A stretch of 64,000 nt of DNA from Beijerinckia indica subsp. indica ATCC 9039 (GCF_000019845.1 NC_010581.1:3603501-3667500), one strand, 5' to 3'; positions 1-9,312 are shown, numbered from the stretch's first letter. Numbers and translations are program-made. The notes: a model not told the origin generated them from the letters alone.

Positions 1-774
1 CCAAGGCGTGCATTGATAGGTGCGATTACCGGCCAGGAAGTCCAGGAATAGCATGGATTGGAAGAAAGGCCAGGCCTTGCCATTCTTGCCACGCGAGAAG
101 ATTGCGCGGAACAATTGCTTGGTTTTCTCGCGATTGAGGAAATGCTGCTGGTCGGGCGCGCGCTCATAGGCATAGCCCGGCGAAACGGTAATGCCTTCGA
201 TACCCTGTTTTTTCATTTCGTCGAAAAAGGCCGCGACACGGTCAGGGTCGGCATTATTGAACAAAGTGCAATTGATCGTGACCCGGAAACCGCGCTTCTG
301 CGCGAGTTTCATGGCGGCGACGGCACGCTCGTAGACACCATCCTGACAGACCGAATGGTCATGCATGCCGGCATCGCCATCGAGATGGATCGACCAGTTG
401 AAATAACGGTTCGGCTTGTACCGATCGAGATTCTTCTCGAGCAGCAATGCATTGGTGCAGACCGTGACATATTTGCCCTTGGCCATCGCGCCTTCGACAA
501 TGGCCGGCAGATCACGATGCAGCAAGGGCTCGCCACCGGCGATGACGACGACGGGCGCGCCGCATTCATCCACGGCCGCGAGACTGTCCTCGAGCGACAG
601 GCGCTGGTTGAGGATTTCATCCGGATAATCGATCTTGCCACAGCCAGCGCAGGCGAGATTGCAACGAAACAGCGGCTCGAGCATGAGGACGAGCGGATAG
701 CGTTTGCGCCCCATCAATTGCTGGCGCGCCACATAAGCGCCGATCTGCGCCATCTGCAGAAGCGGAATTCCCAA
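1..774 (-). CDS. hpnH: HpnH, radical SAM adenosylhopane-forming enzyme (3' end missing)
   Basis: Radical SAM enzyme that joins a 5'-deoxyadenosyl group to diploptene, giving adenosylhopane, the first step of hopanoid side-chain synthesis. The 258 visible codons show the cluster motif CNLACAGC (Cys38, Cys42, Cys45), then AGGEPLLHRD and SPGYAYERAPDQ, all typical of HpnH. The family is about 380 residues, so roughly the last third lies beyond position 1. I chose a TTG start at 774: it gives the N-terminus MGIPLLQMAQIGAYV, which matches the family, and GAGGAG stands six bases upstream. The first in-frame ATG is seven codons further in. The gene is divergent from hpnN across 1 kb. Identity is near certain; the start is inference. 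Confidence 0.93.
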   Translation of the reverse strand, partial: MGIPLLQMAQIGAYVARQQLMGRKRYPLVLMLEPLFRCNLACAGCGKIDYPDEILNQRLSLEDSLAAVDECGAPVVVIAGGEPLLHRDLPAIVEGAMAKGKYVTVCTNALLLEKNLDRYKPNRYFNWSIHLDGDAGMHDHSVCQDGVYERAVAAMKLAQKRGFRVTINCTLFNNADPDRVAAFFDEMKKQGIEGITVSPGYAYERAPDQQHFLNREKTKQLFRAIFSRGKNGKAWPFFQSMLFLDFLAGNRTYQCTPW

Positions 775-1810
775 GGGCTGCTCCTCGATTTGGGAAAAGG
801 TTCAATAGGCACGGATCGGAATTCTAAAAAGCGGCGCGGCATTCCCAATAGTGCGGGCCCAATATCGCGGGCGCCGCGGTAGAGCCGGTCCGAAACTGCC
901 CTCGCTCGCTCCGATTTAGCAGATTCCGATTGCCGCCGCGTCCAAGATCGCGGATGAAGCACCGAAAAGCTCATCACATTGCCTATCAAATTATGGCGTG
1001 GCGTGATCTCGGATAGGCGATCTGATTGGGCATTTTCAGGTCTAAGGAAGCAGATTGCTGCGCTTGGGAACGCTGCCGGCCACGTGGATTAAGGCAACGT
1101 TAAAATAAAAGCGATTATCCAAGGTTATCCGCAAAGGGACGAGACCTTTTGCGCGATATCCGCGGTTCTCTTCCTGTCAAGCTGAAAAAGGGCATGATTC
1201 GAAGAATTGAACTTTATGGCTTGTCTTGCCCCCTGGAGGTGGCTAATCAGAAGTGACGTCCGCCTCCCCGCGCGAAAAAGCGATCCGCCGCGCGAGAGGT
1301 GACACAGCATGCCCGCCTTGCGGATGGATTGAGCCACACTGATGATCTTCGCACAACGAAGACCTCAGCGGGTTTTCTATTTGGTTTTTGAAGAGCCTAT
1401 CGCTTTAAAATCGGAAGCGAGTGATATGCTCTCAATCTTTGAAAATGCACCAGACTGCTCGTACCGGACTCCTCTTGGAGGGGCATCCACTTTCGGATCG
1501 ATGCCCAGGATTTCACATTGGTTTCTTGAAAATCGGCCATCGCGTTTCACACATGATGACGGAAATCCTTCATTCAGCCTGGTCCATCGAACGCGTCTTG
1601 ATGCCTTTGCAGCATCAAACCGAAAGGGGAGTGTCTCTTATCGGATTAGTTCGATGCCTTTGTAAGGGCATAAGCATCGTTTCCCACCCCTCGAAAGATG
1701 CTCTCATGCCCAAGCGGTTTCCTGCCTTCCCGTCGGAAGGTCCCCGCCGCCTTGGCCCCTGCTTGCGGCCAGGCTTTTCTCTCTCAGCCCCTGATTGGCG
1801 ATAGGTCCCG
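775..1810. other. Long intergenic region between hpnH and hpnN
   Basis: About 1 kb without a convincing gene. Short open frames on both strands show no recognisable domain, no good ribosome site and no family-like composition. Being between two divergent hopanoid genes it must hold both promoters, but I cannot point to clear -35/-10 pairs. A weak hairpin-like stretch near 1395-1430 (ATCGCTTTAAAAT with ATATGCT) resembles the AGCATC-type repeats found elsewhere in the window. Confidence 0.5.
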
Positions 1811-4474
1811 ATGATCACATCTCAAGCTCCAGACGGAACGGCGCCCACCACTCCTTCCCCGGGTCCGATCACCCAGGCCGTCGTCTGGCTCGTCCTTGCC
1901 TGCAGCCGCCTCGCCTGGCCAGTCGTCATCATTGCCGCCCTGGTCAGCTGGGGCGCCGCGCATTACTCCGTCACGCATTTCGCGATCAACACCAATACGG
2001 CGGATTTCATTTCCGCCAGACTGCCCTGGCGCCAGAATCTCCTGAAAGTCGACAAGACCTTTCCCGAACGCAGCAATCAGATTGTCGTGGTTGTTGACGG
2101 CAAGACCCCGGAACTCGCGGAAGCTGCCACCGCGCAATTGACGGCGCGCATGAAGGCAAAGCCGGACCTGTTCCAATTCGTCGCGCGGCCCGAGGGAGGC
2201 GATTATTTCAATCGCAATGGTCTCCTTTTCCTGCCGACCCCTGTCCTGAAGGAGACTTTGCAGGGACTTTTCCGTGCGCAGCCCTTCCTCTCCAATCTGA
2301 GCGCTGATCCCAGTCTGCGTGGCATTGCCGATTCGATGGGCTTCATCACCAAGGGCGTGCGTTCGGAAGCGGGCACGTTCGATGATTTCGATCGGCCCAT
2401 GGCCGCTTTGAATCCCGCGCTTGAAGGGGTTCTGGCAGGCAAGCCGGTCTTTTTTTCCTGGCGCAGTCTGGTCAGCGGCGAAGCACCGGACCCGCGCGAA
2501 TTGCGCCGCTTCATCCTCGCCCAGCCCGTGCTCGATTACTCGGCCCTGAAGCCTGGCGAAGTCCCCTCCGATTTTATCCGTGCGACGAGCCGCGAACTCG
2601 GTCTCACCGAGGACAAGGGCGTCAATGTCCGCCTGACCGGCCCGGTGCCCCTCGCCGACGAGGAATTTTCCACCGTCGCTGATGGCATCGCCTTAAACAG
2701 CGCGCTCACCGCCTTTCTCGTCATGTTCCTGATCTGGCGCGCGGTCCATTCCTTCAAAATCGTCATCGCGGTGGCGCTCAGCGTCACGGTCGGACTTCTC
2801 GTGACAGCCGCCGTCGGCCTCATGATGGTCGGCGCCTTGAATCTCATTTCGGTCGCCTTTGCCGTGCTTTTCGTCGGCATCGGCGTCGATTTCGGCATTC
2901 AATTCAGCGTCCGTTATCGCGCCGAACGTTATGCGAATCCCGATTTCACAACAGCCTTGACCAAGGCCGCGATCAGAGTCTCACGGCCCTTGTCGCTTGC
3001 CGCCATCGCCACGGCGGCCGGCTTCTATTCCTTCCTGCCGACCGATTATCGCGGCGTCTCCGAACTCGGCCTTATCGCCGGCACGGGTATGTTCATCGCC
3101 TTCGCTGCCTCCATCACCGTGCTGCCGGCGCTCTTGACCTTGATCAAGCCGCCGCCGGAAAAGGAGCCCGTCGGCTATCTCTTCCTGGCGCCGGTCGATG
3201 AGTTTCTGACCAAGCACCGCTATTTCGTCGTTTTCGGCACGCTCGCCCTGGCGCTCGCGGCTACGCCCCTCCTGGCCAAGCTGCGTTTCGATTTCAACCC
3301 AATCAATCTGCGCAATCCAAAAGTCGAATCAGTCGCGACCCTGCTCGATCTGATGCGTCACCCTGACACTGACACCAATACGATCAATATCCTCGCGCCC
3401 TCTCTCGATGCCACCGTCCCCCTCGTGGAGCGCCTGGAAAAACTGCCCGTCGTCGCGCGCGTGACCACGCTGAACAGCCTCGTCCCGCCAGACCAAGAGG
3501 AAAAACTGCCACTCATCGAGAAAGCCGCCACGCAGCTCGGCCCGATGCTCGATCCCGGCCGGAGGCTGGACAAGCCGACCGACGCGGAGGACATAGCCGG
3601 CTTGCGGAAGGCCGCCTCGGCCTTTACCGCGACCGCGGGCGATACGCAGGGTAAAGGCGCCGACGATGCCCGCCGCCTCGCCAAATTGCTCAATGCCCTC
3701 GCCGATGCGCCGGCCGAGGTGCGCGAGGCCGCGCGCAAAGCCTTGTTGCCGGGCCTCGACACGATGCTGGATCTGTTGCGGCAATCGCTGAGCGCGAAGA
3801 AAACCACTGTCGCGACGATTCCGACCGATCTCACCCGCCTCTGGGTCGCCGCCAACGGCTCCGCCCTCATCGAGGTCGCGCCCAAGGGCGATCCGAACGA
3901 TAATCAAAATCTCGTCCGCTTCAGCCAAGCCGTGCAACAGATCGCACCCGATGCCACTGGTGAGCCGATCGCCTTGCAGGAATCCGGCAAGACCGTCGTG
4001 CAAGCCTTCCTTCAGGCCGGTACCTGCGCCTTCCTGTCGATCGCCGTGCTGCTCTGGATCGTCTTGCGGCGCGTCTCTGATGTGCTGATGACCCTGGTGC
4101 CGCTGTTGCTCGCCGGTGTCGTGACACTGGAACTGACGGTGCTGCTCGGCCTGCCCTTGAACTTCGCCAATATTATCGCCCTGCCGCTGCTGCTGGGTCT
4201 CGGCGTCGCCTTCAAGATCTATTTCGTGATGGCCTGGCGGGCGGGAACAACCCATCTGCTGCAATCGAGCCTGACCCGGGCGGTGTTTTTCAGCGCGATG
4301 ACCACGGCCGTGGCCTTCGGCAGCCTTTGGCTCTCGAACCATCCGGGCACGTCGAGCATGGGCAAACTGCTCGCCTTGTCCCTGGTCTGCACGCTTCTCG
4401 CCGCCATTCTGTTCCAGCCGGCTCTGATGGGACCGCCGCGCCATCCGGAAGCCGCGCCGCAGAAGGAAAACTAA
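1811..4474 (+). CDS. hpnN: HpnN, hopanoid-associated RND-family transporter
   Basis: Inner-membrane RND/MMPL-type protein of 887 residues. In the family HpnN moves hopanoids from the inner to the outer membrane. The layout fits: one N-terminal membrane helix (about 28-50), a large periplasmic loop (about 50-290), a first helix bundle (about 290-450) with VGIGVDFGIQF, a second periplasmic region (about 490-715) and a second bundle (about 725-875). The length matches the family. Start ATG 1811; an ATG-free stretch precedes it and no strong Shine-Dalgarno is visible. The gene is divergent from hpnH, which makes the HpnN call stronger than a generic MMPL label. Confidence 0.92.
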   Translation: MITSQAPDGTAPTTPSPGPITQAVVWLVLACSRLAWPVVIIAALVSWGAAHYSVTHFAINTNTADFISARLPWRQNLLKVDKTFPERSNQIVVVVDGKTPELAEAATAQLTARMKAKPDLFQFVARPEGGDYFNRNGLLFLPTPVLKETLQGLFRAQPFLSNLSADPSLRGIADSMGFITKGVRSEAGTFDDFDRPMAALNPALEGVLAGKPVFFSWRSLVSGEAPDPRELRRFILAQPVLDYSALKPGEVPSDFIRATSRELGLTEDKGVNVRLTGPVPLADEEFSTVADGIALNSALTAFLVMFLIWRAVHSFKIVIAVALSVTVGLLVTAAVGLMMVGALNLISVAFAVLFVGIGVDFGIQFSVRYRAERYANPDFTTALTKAAIRVSRPLSLAAIATAAGFYSFLPTDYRGVSELGLIAGTGMFIAFAASITVLPALLTLIKPPPEKEPVGYLFLAPVDEFLTKHRYFVVFGTLALALAATPLLAKLRFDFNPINLRNPKVESVATLLDLMRHPDTDTNTINILAPSLDATVPLVERLEKLPVVARVTTLNSLVPPDQEEKLPLIEKAATQLGPMLDPGRRLDKPTDAEDIAGLRKAASAFTATAGDTQGKGADDARRLAKLLNALADAPAEVREAARKALLPGLDTMLDLLRQSLSAKKTTVATIPTDLTRLWVAANGSALIEVAPKGDPNDNQNLVRFSQAVQQIAPDATGEPIALQESGKTVVQAFLQAGTCAFLSIAVLLWIVLRRVSDVLMTLVPLLLAGVVTLELTVLLGLPLNFANIIALPLLLGLGVAFKIYFVMAWRAGTTHLLQSSLTRAVFFSAMTTAVAFGSLWLSNHPGTSSMGKLLALSLVCTLLAAILFQPALMGPPRHPEAAPQKEN

Positions 4475-4524
4475 GCCAGGGGATTTTTCCGGGATCTCTA
4501 GATTTCAATCAAATCTCTATCCAG

Positions 4525-4555
4525 GAAAAAGCGGGGGCATAGCTCCCGCTTTTTT
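4525..4555. terminator. Bidirectional rho-independent terminator
   Basis: AAAAAGCGGG and CCCGCTTTTTT form a GC stem with A/T flanks on both sides, placed between the convergent hpnN and M48 genes. The minus-strand gene ends at 4555, so its stop codon abuts the stem. Confidence 0.85.
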
Positions 4556-6099
4556 CATTCGACGACGATCTTGTAACGCTCGTCAGGTCGCAAAACAGAG
4601 TCCGGCTCGCGGCCATTGATCAACAGGAAATAATCCAGCGGGCGATTGGGCACGACCATTTTCTTCGCCATGGTTTCCGGCGTATCGCCAGCCTCGGCGG
4701 TGACGATCTCAATATGCAAGGGGTGGACGCCACGCGCTTCCTCCGGCGAGATTCGGTGAAACGAATCGATCGAGGCTTGGAAGCGGCGCTCGGCATCATC
4801 GGTCATGACCCGTGTCGCGAAGATCAGACGATAGACCTGCTGCGTGTCGAAACGAATGACGGCAATGCGGAAATGCCATTCACCGGCTTCCGCGTGGGCG
4901 AGCAAAGCGGGCGCGCCATCCACCGTGACAGGCGTGAGAGAGGACGCAATGAGGCCGTCGATCCAGCCGGAATTGGCATAGGTTTCGAGCGCGGTCGTCT
5001 GGGGCAGCTTGACGCTGTCGAGCCGCAAGGCCTCATTGCCGCCAGCAGCAATGCCGAGCACGGCCTGAGCCGAATTTTCCAGCATGAATCCTTCTGGCGC
5101 GACAAAGCCGAATCCCAACCGGGGATGAATGAATTTCAGGCCACGGATCGCGCCATTGGCGGGATCATCGCCAAACATCACGCCGTTGATCGCGGAGAGA
5201 TAGCTGTTACGCCCTGTCGAGCCAATGCCCGGCGCACCGATCTGGCGGGCCGCCGCGATCGCCTGTTCAACACGTTCCGGCGTCGAGGGATGCGTTGCCA
5301 GAATGTCCAGCCTGTCGCCGCCGCCCTGGCCGATCAAGGCATTGCGCAACTCCGTCGAGCGACCAAGCGCGCTCAGAAAACGCGACGCGCCATAAGGATC
5401 ATAACCCGCCTTGGCGATGATCCGGATGCCGCTTTGATCGGCGTCGAGCTCCTGCTGTCGCGAGAAGCGCGCCAGAGTACGCTTCGCCACGGCTTCGACT
5501 TCCTGGCCGCGCTGCTTGTTCTGAATGATGGCGGCCGCCTTGCTGATCACGGCGGCGCGGCGTTCCTCCTCCGCGCGCTGCATGGCATGGCGCGCGGTGA
5601 TGTGGCTGATCTCATGCGCCATGACCGCCGCGACTTCCGAGGTATCATTGGCGAGCGCCAGGAGGCCGCGCGTCACATAGAGATCATTCGGCGGCAAGGC
5701 GAAGGCGTTGACGGTCGGTGAATTCAACAAAGTGACGCGGTAGGGCAGATTCGGATCGGAGGCCGCGCCAGCCCGCGCCAATTTCACCAGCACTTCATTG
5801 AGATAATGTTCCGCCGCGGCATGGTGATATTCGCCATCGAACATGGCGACCATCCGCTTGTGCTCGGCCGAAACCGGCGATTCCGGTGCAATGGTGCGCG
5901 GCGCTGCGACGGGTACACCGGTCGCAGCAGGGGGTGCTGCCGGCGGCACGATCGGCGCGCAGCCACAAAGGCTGCAGACGAAAAACAAGACCGCAAAACT
6001 GCGAGGCCGCGAGGCCAACCGGTCAAGCTCAAGGCAGCACAACCCGCGCGAGGGGACACAACTGGACTTGCCAAAGGGAGAAAACAGCAAGCCCCGCAA
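4555..6099 (-). CDS. M48-family metalloprotease, probable lipoprotein
   Basis: Zinc metallopeptidase of the M48 (BepA/LoiP-like) group, expected in envelope quality control. The zinc motif HEISH is at residues 162-166 and the third ligand is in QELDAD (about Glu217). A hydrophobic stretch ends in LCGC near residue 47, a plausible lipobox, followed by a Pro/Ala-rich linker. The C-terminal 50 residues look like a LysM-type tail (DTPETMAKKM...NGREPDS). The start is uncertain: there is no ATG before the signal peptide, and TTG codons at 6099 and shortly before LASRPRSF are candidates; the latter would give a compact lipoprotein signal. The SNase-like gene ends three bases upstream, so the two are probably co-transcribed. 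Confidence 0.85.
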   Translation of the reverse strand: MRGLLFSPFGKSSCVPSRGLCCLELDRLASRPRSFAVLFFVCSLCGCAPIVPPAAPPAATGVPVAAPRTIAPESPVSAEHKRMVAMFDGEYHHAAAEHYLNEVLVKLARAGAASDPNLPYRVTLLNSPTVNAFALPPNDLYVTRGLLALANDTSEVAAVMAHEISHITARHAMQRAEEERRAAVISKAAAIIQNKQRGQEVEAVAKRTLARFSRQQELDADQSGIRIIAKAGYDPYGASRFLSALGRSTELRNALIGQGGGDRLDILATHPSTPERVEQAIAAARQIGAPGIGSTGRNSYLSAINGVMFGDDPANGAIRGLKFIHPRLGFGFVAPEGFMLENSAQAVLGIAAGGNEALRLDSVKLPQTTALETYANSGWIDGLIASSLTPVTVDGAPALLAHAEAGEWHFRIAVIRFDTQQVYRLIFATRVMTDDAERRFQASIDSFHRISPEEARGVHPLHIEIVTAEAGDTPETMAKKMVVPNRPLDYFLLINGREPDSVLRPDERYKIVVE

Positions 6100-6102
6100 G
6101 CG

Positions 6103-6957
6103 TCAGCGCCCCAAGCCCGAAGGAGCTTTTGCCGCCTCGCCTATAATTTCGAGCGCATCGGGACGACTCACCTCGATCTCCGGACCGAATGATAGATCAA
6201 GAAGCCCCCTGACCCGCAGGGTCTGGCCCAACAATCGGCTCACATGCATTCCCGCGGCCTCAAACATCTTGATATCGCGCTGTATCACCGTGATCGTAAA
6301 AACATGCGGCCCATTCGAACCGAGATATAATCGTGTCCGAAACCGCGTCGGCGCGATTCGCGTCACTTTTCCCTCGACGAGAGCGAGAGCCCCATCCTTT
6401 CCCTCAAAAATTGCAGGTTTCCCTGTATCAATTATCGCATAATACGGATCTCGCCAAATACCAAGCGTCGCCTCGCGCGCACCCGCCTCCGCGGCCAACA
6501 GGCGGGCATGACAGATATGGGCCGCCTCACCGGGCAAATAACGAGCGAAACCGGCATCGAGCAGCGCCTCATTAACCGAAATCATCCCCTCGCCCGCCGG
6601 CGCAAAAACGAAGGCCGGCACTCGCCCCCAGCGGTCAGGCCCATTGCCCGCAGGCACATAAGTCACCTCATGGTCCAAAAGCCAGGCGCGCAGCTGATCC
6701 CGGATTTTCGAATCGAGGGCTCCATCGAGAGCGGTCGGGCGTGGCGGCTCGATGCCGACAAGGCCGAGCCGCGTGCCATCCGCCAAGGCAATGTCCAGTT
6801 GCTCGTCGATCTCCGTGACCGTGCCAGTCTTTTCCCCCTGCGCCGGGCAGGAGGCTGGCATCGCGGCGCGGGCTGGCTGAAGGAGAGAAAGAAATATCAA
6901 GCCGACCAAGCCAAAGGTCCGGCCAAGATCGAAGTTCAGCCAGTAAATCGCCGCCAC
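6103..6957 (-). CDS. Exported thermonuclease (SNase)-like protein
   Basis: 284 residues. A hydrophobic signal segment (about 12-32) is followed by an SNase-like OB fold: GTVTEIDEQLDIALADGTRLGLVGIEPPR, then DRWGRVPAFVF and a SVNEALLDAGFARYLP segment typical of the family. The DRWGR arginine is kept, but the catalytic Arg/Glu pair after LVGI is not obvious (PPRPTALDGA), so it may be non-catalytic. The C-terminal 90 residues (VEGKVTRIAPT...) look like a second small beta domain. It is the upstream gene of a two-gene unit with the M48 protease. Confidence 0.75.
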   Translation of the reverse strand: MAAIYWLNFDLGRTFGLVGLIFLSLLQPARAAMPASCPAQGEKTGTVTEIDEQLDIALADGTRLGLVGIEPPRPTALDGALDSKIRDQLRAWLLDHEVTYVPAGNGPDRWGRVPAFVFAPAGEGMISVNEALLDAGFARYLPGEAAHICHARLLAAEAGAREATLGIWRDPYYAIIDTGKPAIFEGKDGALALVEGKVTRIAPTRFRTRLYLGSNGPHVFTITVIQRDIKMFEAAGMHVSRLLGQTLRVRGLLDLSFGPEIEVSRPDALEIIGEAAKAPSGLGR

Positions 6958-7021
6958 GCCATTGGTCCATTCAAGGAAATATGCTAAGGAACCTTGGACA
7001 AAGCTTTACGGCGCAGCTTAT

Positions 7022-7098
<77 letters not shown>

Positions 7099-7127
7099 TT
7101 GAAATACATTAGCTTTTCTCTATTTCC

Positions 7128-7150
7128 AGCCCTCGTCGGAGGGCTTTTTC
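7128..7150 (+). terminator. Terminator after tRNA-Arg
   Basis: AGCCCTC-GTCG-GAGGGCT followed by TTTTC, 30 bases after the tRNA. Confidence 0.9.
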
Positions 7151-7151
7151 A

Positions 7152-7236
7152 TGTCGCATATGTCGCGACTTCTTACCGTTGATTTCAAACATGTTTTATT
7201 TTGGCCCGGCGTCTCCGCGCGACACGGTTTGCGACA
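7152..7236. promoter_or_regulatory. Cluster of TGCGACA-type heptamers beside the tRNA
   Basis: Four heptamers lie in 85 bp: TGTCGCA (7152-7158), TGTCGCG (7161-7167), CGCGACA (7218-7224) and TGCGACA (7230-7236), arranged as two outward-mirrored pairs. The same heptamer forms an inverted pair just before the integrase. They may be integrase arm or excisionase sites of the attachment region. The rest of 7237-7420 shows nothing I recognise. Confidence 0.4.
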
Positions 7237-7420
7237 TAGATTAAACCATATAGGCAAGTGTGCTGACCCACGTCGCTTTACCTATCGATTCACCTTCCAA
7301 ACAAAAACGCTGCCATTGAGGGACACTTTGCGTTTGTGGAAGCGCTTCGATCAAGATCGCAGCACCGTCATACCAATACCACGGCTTTCATTTCGATCGA
7401 GCAAGACGTCTTATCGGCTA

Positions 7421-7852
7421 TCAGAATGGAATATCATCAATGACCACCCCAGATCTATTCTGATTCATAAGACGCTTTGGCGGATATCTCGAGTAATTAT
7501 CGTTACAATCGCCAATATAAGTATTATAAGAATGATCAACCATTCCGGATTCACCGTTTTGTAGCCTGAAAATAAGCTGACCATCATCTAAAGATATATT
7601 ACTAACTAATGGGTGCATTGATAGAACATCTCTCGCTATTATACGAAGATCTCTATCTGACATAAGCCTGTCAATTACTTTATCCATAATTGTTGTAACG
7701 GTATCGCGCATATAAAGGGCCGTGTCCAATAAACGGCGTACCGCTTCTACCTCGGAAGAAATATTATTCTCCGCTTGGTATTTCCTAATTCTTTCAACAA
7801 GCTCCGCCGGGAGAACATAGACCCTGCGCTCGGTCTTTTCTTTTTCGGCCAT
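7421..7852 (-). CDS. Ribbon-helix-helix-like DNA-binding protein
   Basis: 143 residues from ATG 7852, preceded by AAGG. The N-terminus (ERRVYVLPAELVERIRKYQ...SSEVEAVRRLLDTAL) has the strand-helix-helix pattern of the Arc/CopG fold, followed by a helical stretch and a polar C-terminal tail with no known match. In-frame ATGs further upstream exist, but they would place the start inside the palindrome at 7893-7918. It is divergent from a second, broken ribbon-helix-helix gene. Low GC compared with the host points to acquired DNA. Likely an autoregulated repressor; function is inference. Confidence 0.6.
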   Translation of the reverse strand: MAEKEKTERRVYVLPAELVERIRKYQAENNISSEVEAVRRLLDTALYMRDTVTTIMDKVIDRLMSDRDLRIIARDVLSMHPLVSNISLDDGQLIFRLQNGESGMVDHSYNTYIGDCNDNYSRYPPKRLMNQNRSGVVIDDIPF

Positions 7853-7892
7853 CTTCAAGCCTTCAAATCGCATGTGAATAGAGATTTCAAAA

Positions 7893-7918
7893 CCAATTGA
7901 CATTATAATGTCAATTGG
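7893..7918. promoter_or_regulatory. Perfect 26-bp palindrome between divergent RHH genes
   Basis: The left half is CCAATTGACATTA and the right half is its exact complement in reverse. The centre contains TATAAT, so the palindrome probably overlaps a -10 element. Perfect dyads of this size between two DNA-binding protein genes usually mark an operator. It lies 40 bp upstream of the 7852 start and 43 bp upstream of the 7962 start. Confidence 0.65.
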
Positions 7919-7961
7919 CACTAAATTGTCACGTCAGATTGAAACTGATGGTGAAATTTTG

Positions 7962-8230
7962 ATGGCAATAGAGGATTACTCCCGAAATCGAGACCGGCGC
8001 GATATGCGCGTCGTTGTGCTTCTCAACACGGTTGAGCTTGAAGAGATCGACCAATGGGGAGCGAAGCAAAAATGCCGAGCCGGAATATGGCGATTCGGTA
8101 CTTGATCGAAAAAGGCCTTGAAGCTGAGCATTGCCAAAATCGGAAAGAAGCTCAGTACGGCGACAGCGAGGAGACCGGGCAAGTCAAGCCTCGCTGCCGC
8201 TTGGGACATCACCGTCTGGCAGGACGGTGA
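7962..8230 (+). pseudogene. Frameshifted ribbon-helix-helix protein
   Basis: The first frame reads MRVVVLLNTVELEEIDQWG then AKQK and soon stops at 8105. The next frame, entered at about 8070, reads MPSRNMAIRYLIEKGLEAE, which is exactly the second half of a ribbon-helix-helix domain (the SRNMAIRYLIEKGL helix). One A missing from the run CAAAAATG would explain the break. The frame then continues to 8230. Either a mutation in a decaying element or, less likely, a sequencing error. Confidence 0.7.
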
Positions 8231-8259
8231 AAATCAACCGTGAAAAGGCACTTCCACAG

Positions 8260-8544
8260 ATGACGAACCAGAATATGGATGCTCGCGGGGATGAGCGTCA
8301 ATCATCGCGCGCGAAAATAGAAAGCGATAAGCCTCCAGCCGCCGATCAAACGCCCATCGCCGACGATCTTCTTCAGGGCATGCCCGCGATTGCGGCCTTC
8401 TATGGAATGCCCGTTCGGAAAGCCTACCACCTGGCCGCGCACGGCAATCTTCCGGGCACCTTCAAAATCGGGAAGATAATTTACCTCTCCAAATCCGCGG
8501 CGCGCGAGATCATCGCCCAAAAAGCGCGAGGTGGCGCCGCATGA
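8260..8544 (+). CDS. Excisionase-like helix-turn-helix protein
   Basis: 94 residues from ATG 8260 (an upstream in-frame start at 8131 would overlap the broken RHH gene). The C-terminal half (MPAIAAFYGMPVRKAYHLAAHGNLPGTFKIGKIIYLSKSAAREIIA) has the winged helix-turn-helix pattern of MerR/excisionase-type DNA-binding proteins; the N-terminal 35 residues are polar. It overlaps the next gene by ATGA, so it starts the replication operon. May act in excision or in control of this operon; the family call is moderate. Confidence 0.6.
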   Translation: MTNQNMDARGDERQSSRAKIESDKPPAADQTPIADDLLQGMPAIAAFYGMPVRKAYHLAAHGNLPGTFKIGKIIYLSKSAAREIIAQKARGGAA

Positions 8545-8915
8545 AGATCATTGATGTTGCCATCGAGAAGATGCGCCGCGAGCAATTCGTAATTGCGCTC
8601 GCCAGCTCGATCCGCGCCATGATGCAGGATGATCCGGAAGACCCTACCGAAATTCGGGAGGACCTGATCACATGTGCGAAAGAGCTGGCCGCTGACACAC
8701 CGGAAATGCTCACGGAACATTACCTCTTCGCGTGTTCAGAATATGTGGCCCGGAACGATCCCATGAACGCGGAGAAGAACGAATACACCCTTCCCGTTCT
8801 GGAAGACCATCCAGGGCCATATCAGGCAGAACTGCATGCGGCGGCGCTCGCCTATGTTCGGACGATCGAAAGAGATTTCGGCATCCACTTGCTGGATCTT
8901 GGAGGCGCGCAATGA
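8541..8915 (+). CDS. Uncharacterised phage replication-module protein
   Basis: 124 residues, ATGA overlap with the gene before and after. Mostly helical and acidic (MKIIDVAIEKMRREQFVIALASS, then DDPEDPTEIREDLI). I do not recognise a family. Its tight translational coupling to SSB suggests a replication or regulatory accessory protein. Confidence 0.55.
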   Translation: MKIIDVAIEKMRREQFVIALASSIRAMMQDDPEDPTEIREDLITCAKELAADTPEMLTEHYLFACSEYVARNDPMNAEKNEYTLPVLEDHPGPYQAELHAAALAYVRTIERDFGIHLLDLGGAQ

Positions 8916-9301
8916 GTGCCGTCGTTCTTGTCAGTGGCACCCTGTTCCGCGCGCCGGAGCGGAAGACATCGAAGGCCGGCCGTTCCTATGTCTCCACAAC
9001 TTTGCGTGAGCGTGAGGGCACCGAGGCGCGTTTCTGGCAGGTCACGGCCTTCTCGGATCATGTCATCGAGGAATTCCTTCGCCTCAGTGAGGGCGATGCC
9101 ATCGCTGTGCAGGGTCAATTCCGTGCCGAGCTCTATGACAGCACGAACGGGCCAAGGATCTCCTTGAGCGTCGTCGCCGATCATGTCCTGGTGCTCAATC
9201 AACCAAAGAAAAAGCGTGAGCCAAAGCCGCCGGATCGCAAGAATTCGCAGCCGGTGCGCTATGGCGATCCTCGCCCGTTTGATGACGATGTTTCATTTTG
9301 A
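8912..9301 (+). CDS. ssb: Phage-type single-stranded DNA-binding protein
   Basis: 129 residues from ATG 8912, overlapping the previous gene. OB-fold pattern VVLVSGTLFRAPERKTSKAG, TEARFWQVTAFSDHVIEEF and DAIAVQGQFRAELY, ending in an acidic tip PFDDDVSF like that of SSB proteins, which recruits partners. It sits directly before the Toprim and ATPase genes, so it serves DNA replication of the element. Confidence 0.85.
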   Translation: MSAVVLVSGTLFRAPERKTSKAGRSYVSTTLREREGTEARFWQVTAFSDHVIEEFLRLSEGDAIAVQGQFRAELYDSTNGPRISLSVVADHVLVLNQPKKKREPKPPDRKNSQPVRYGDPRPFDDDVSF

Positions 9302-9312
9302 GGGAGGAGCCA

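Noticed and set aside
1342..1804. Two open frames between hpnH and hpnN
   Set aside because: No domain, no ribosome site, composition of a random frame; more likely part of a long regulatory gap.
3329..4444. Long minus-strand frame of 371 codons inside hpnN
   Set aside because: Opposite-strand shadow in GC-rich coding DNA; Gln/His/Arg-rich, no domain, while hpnN is a clear family member.
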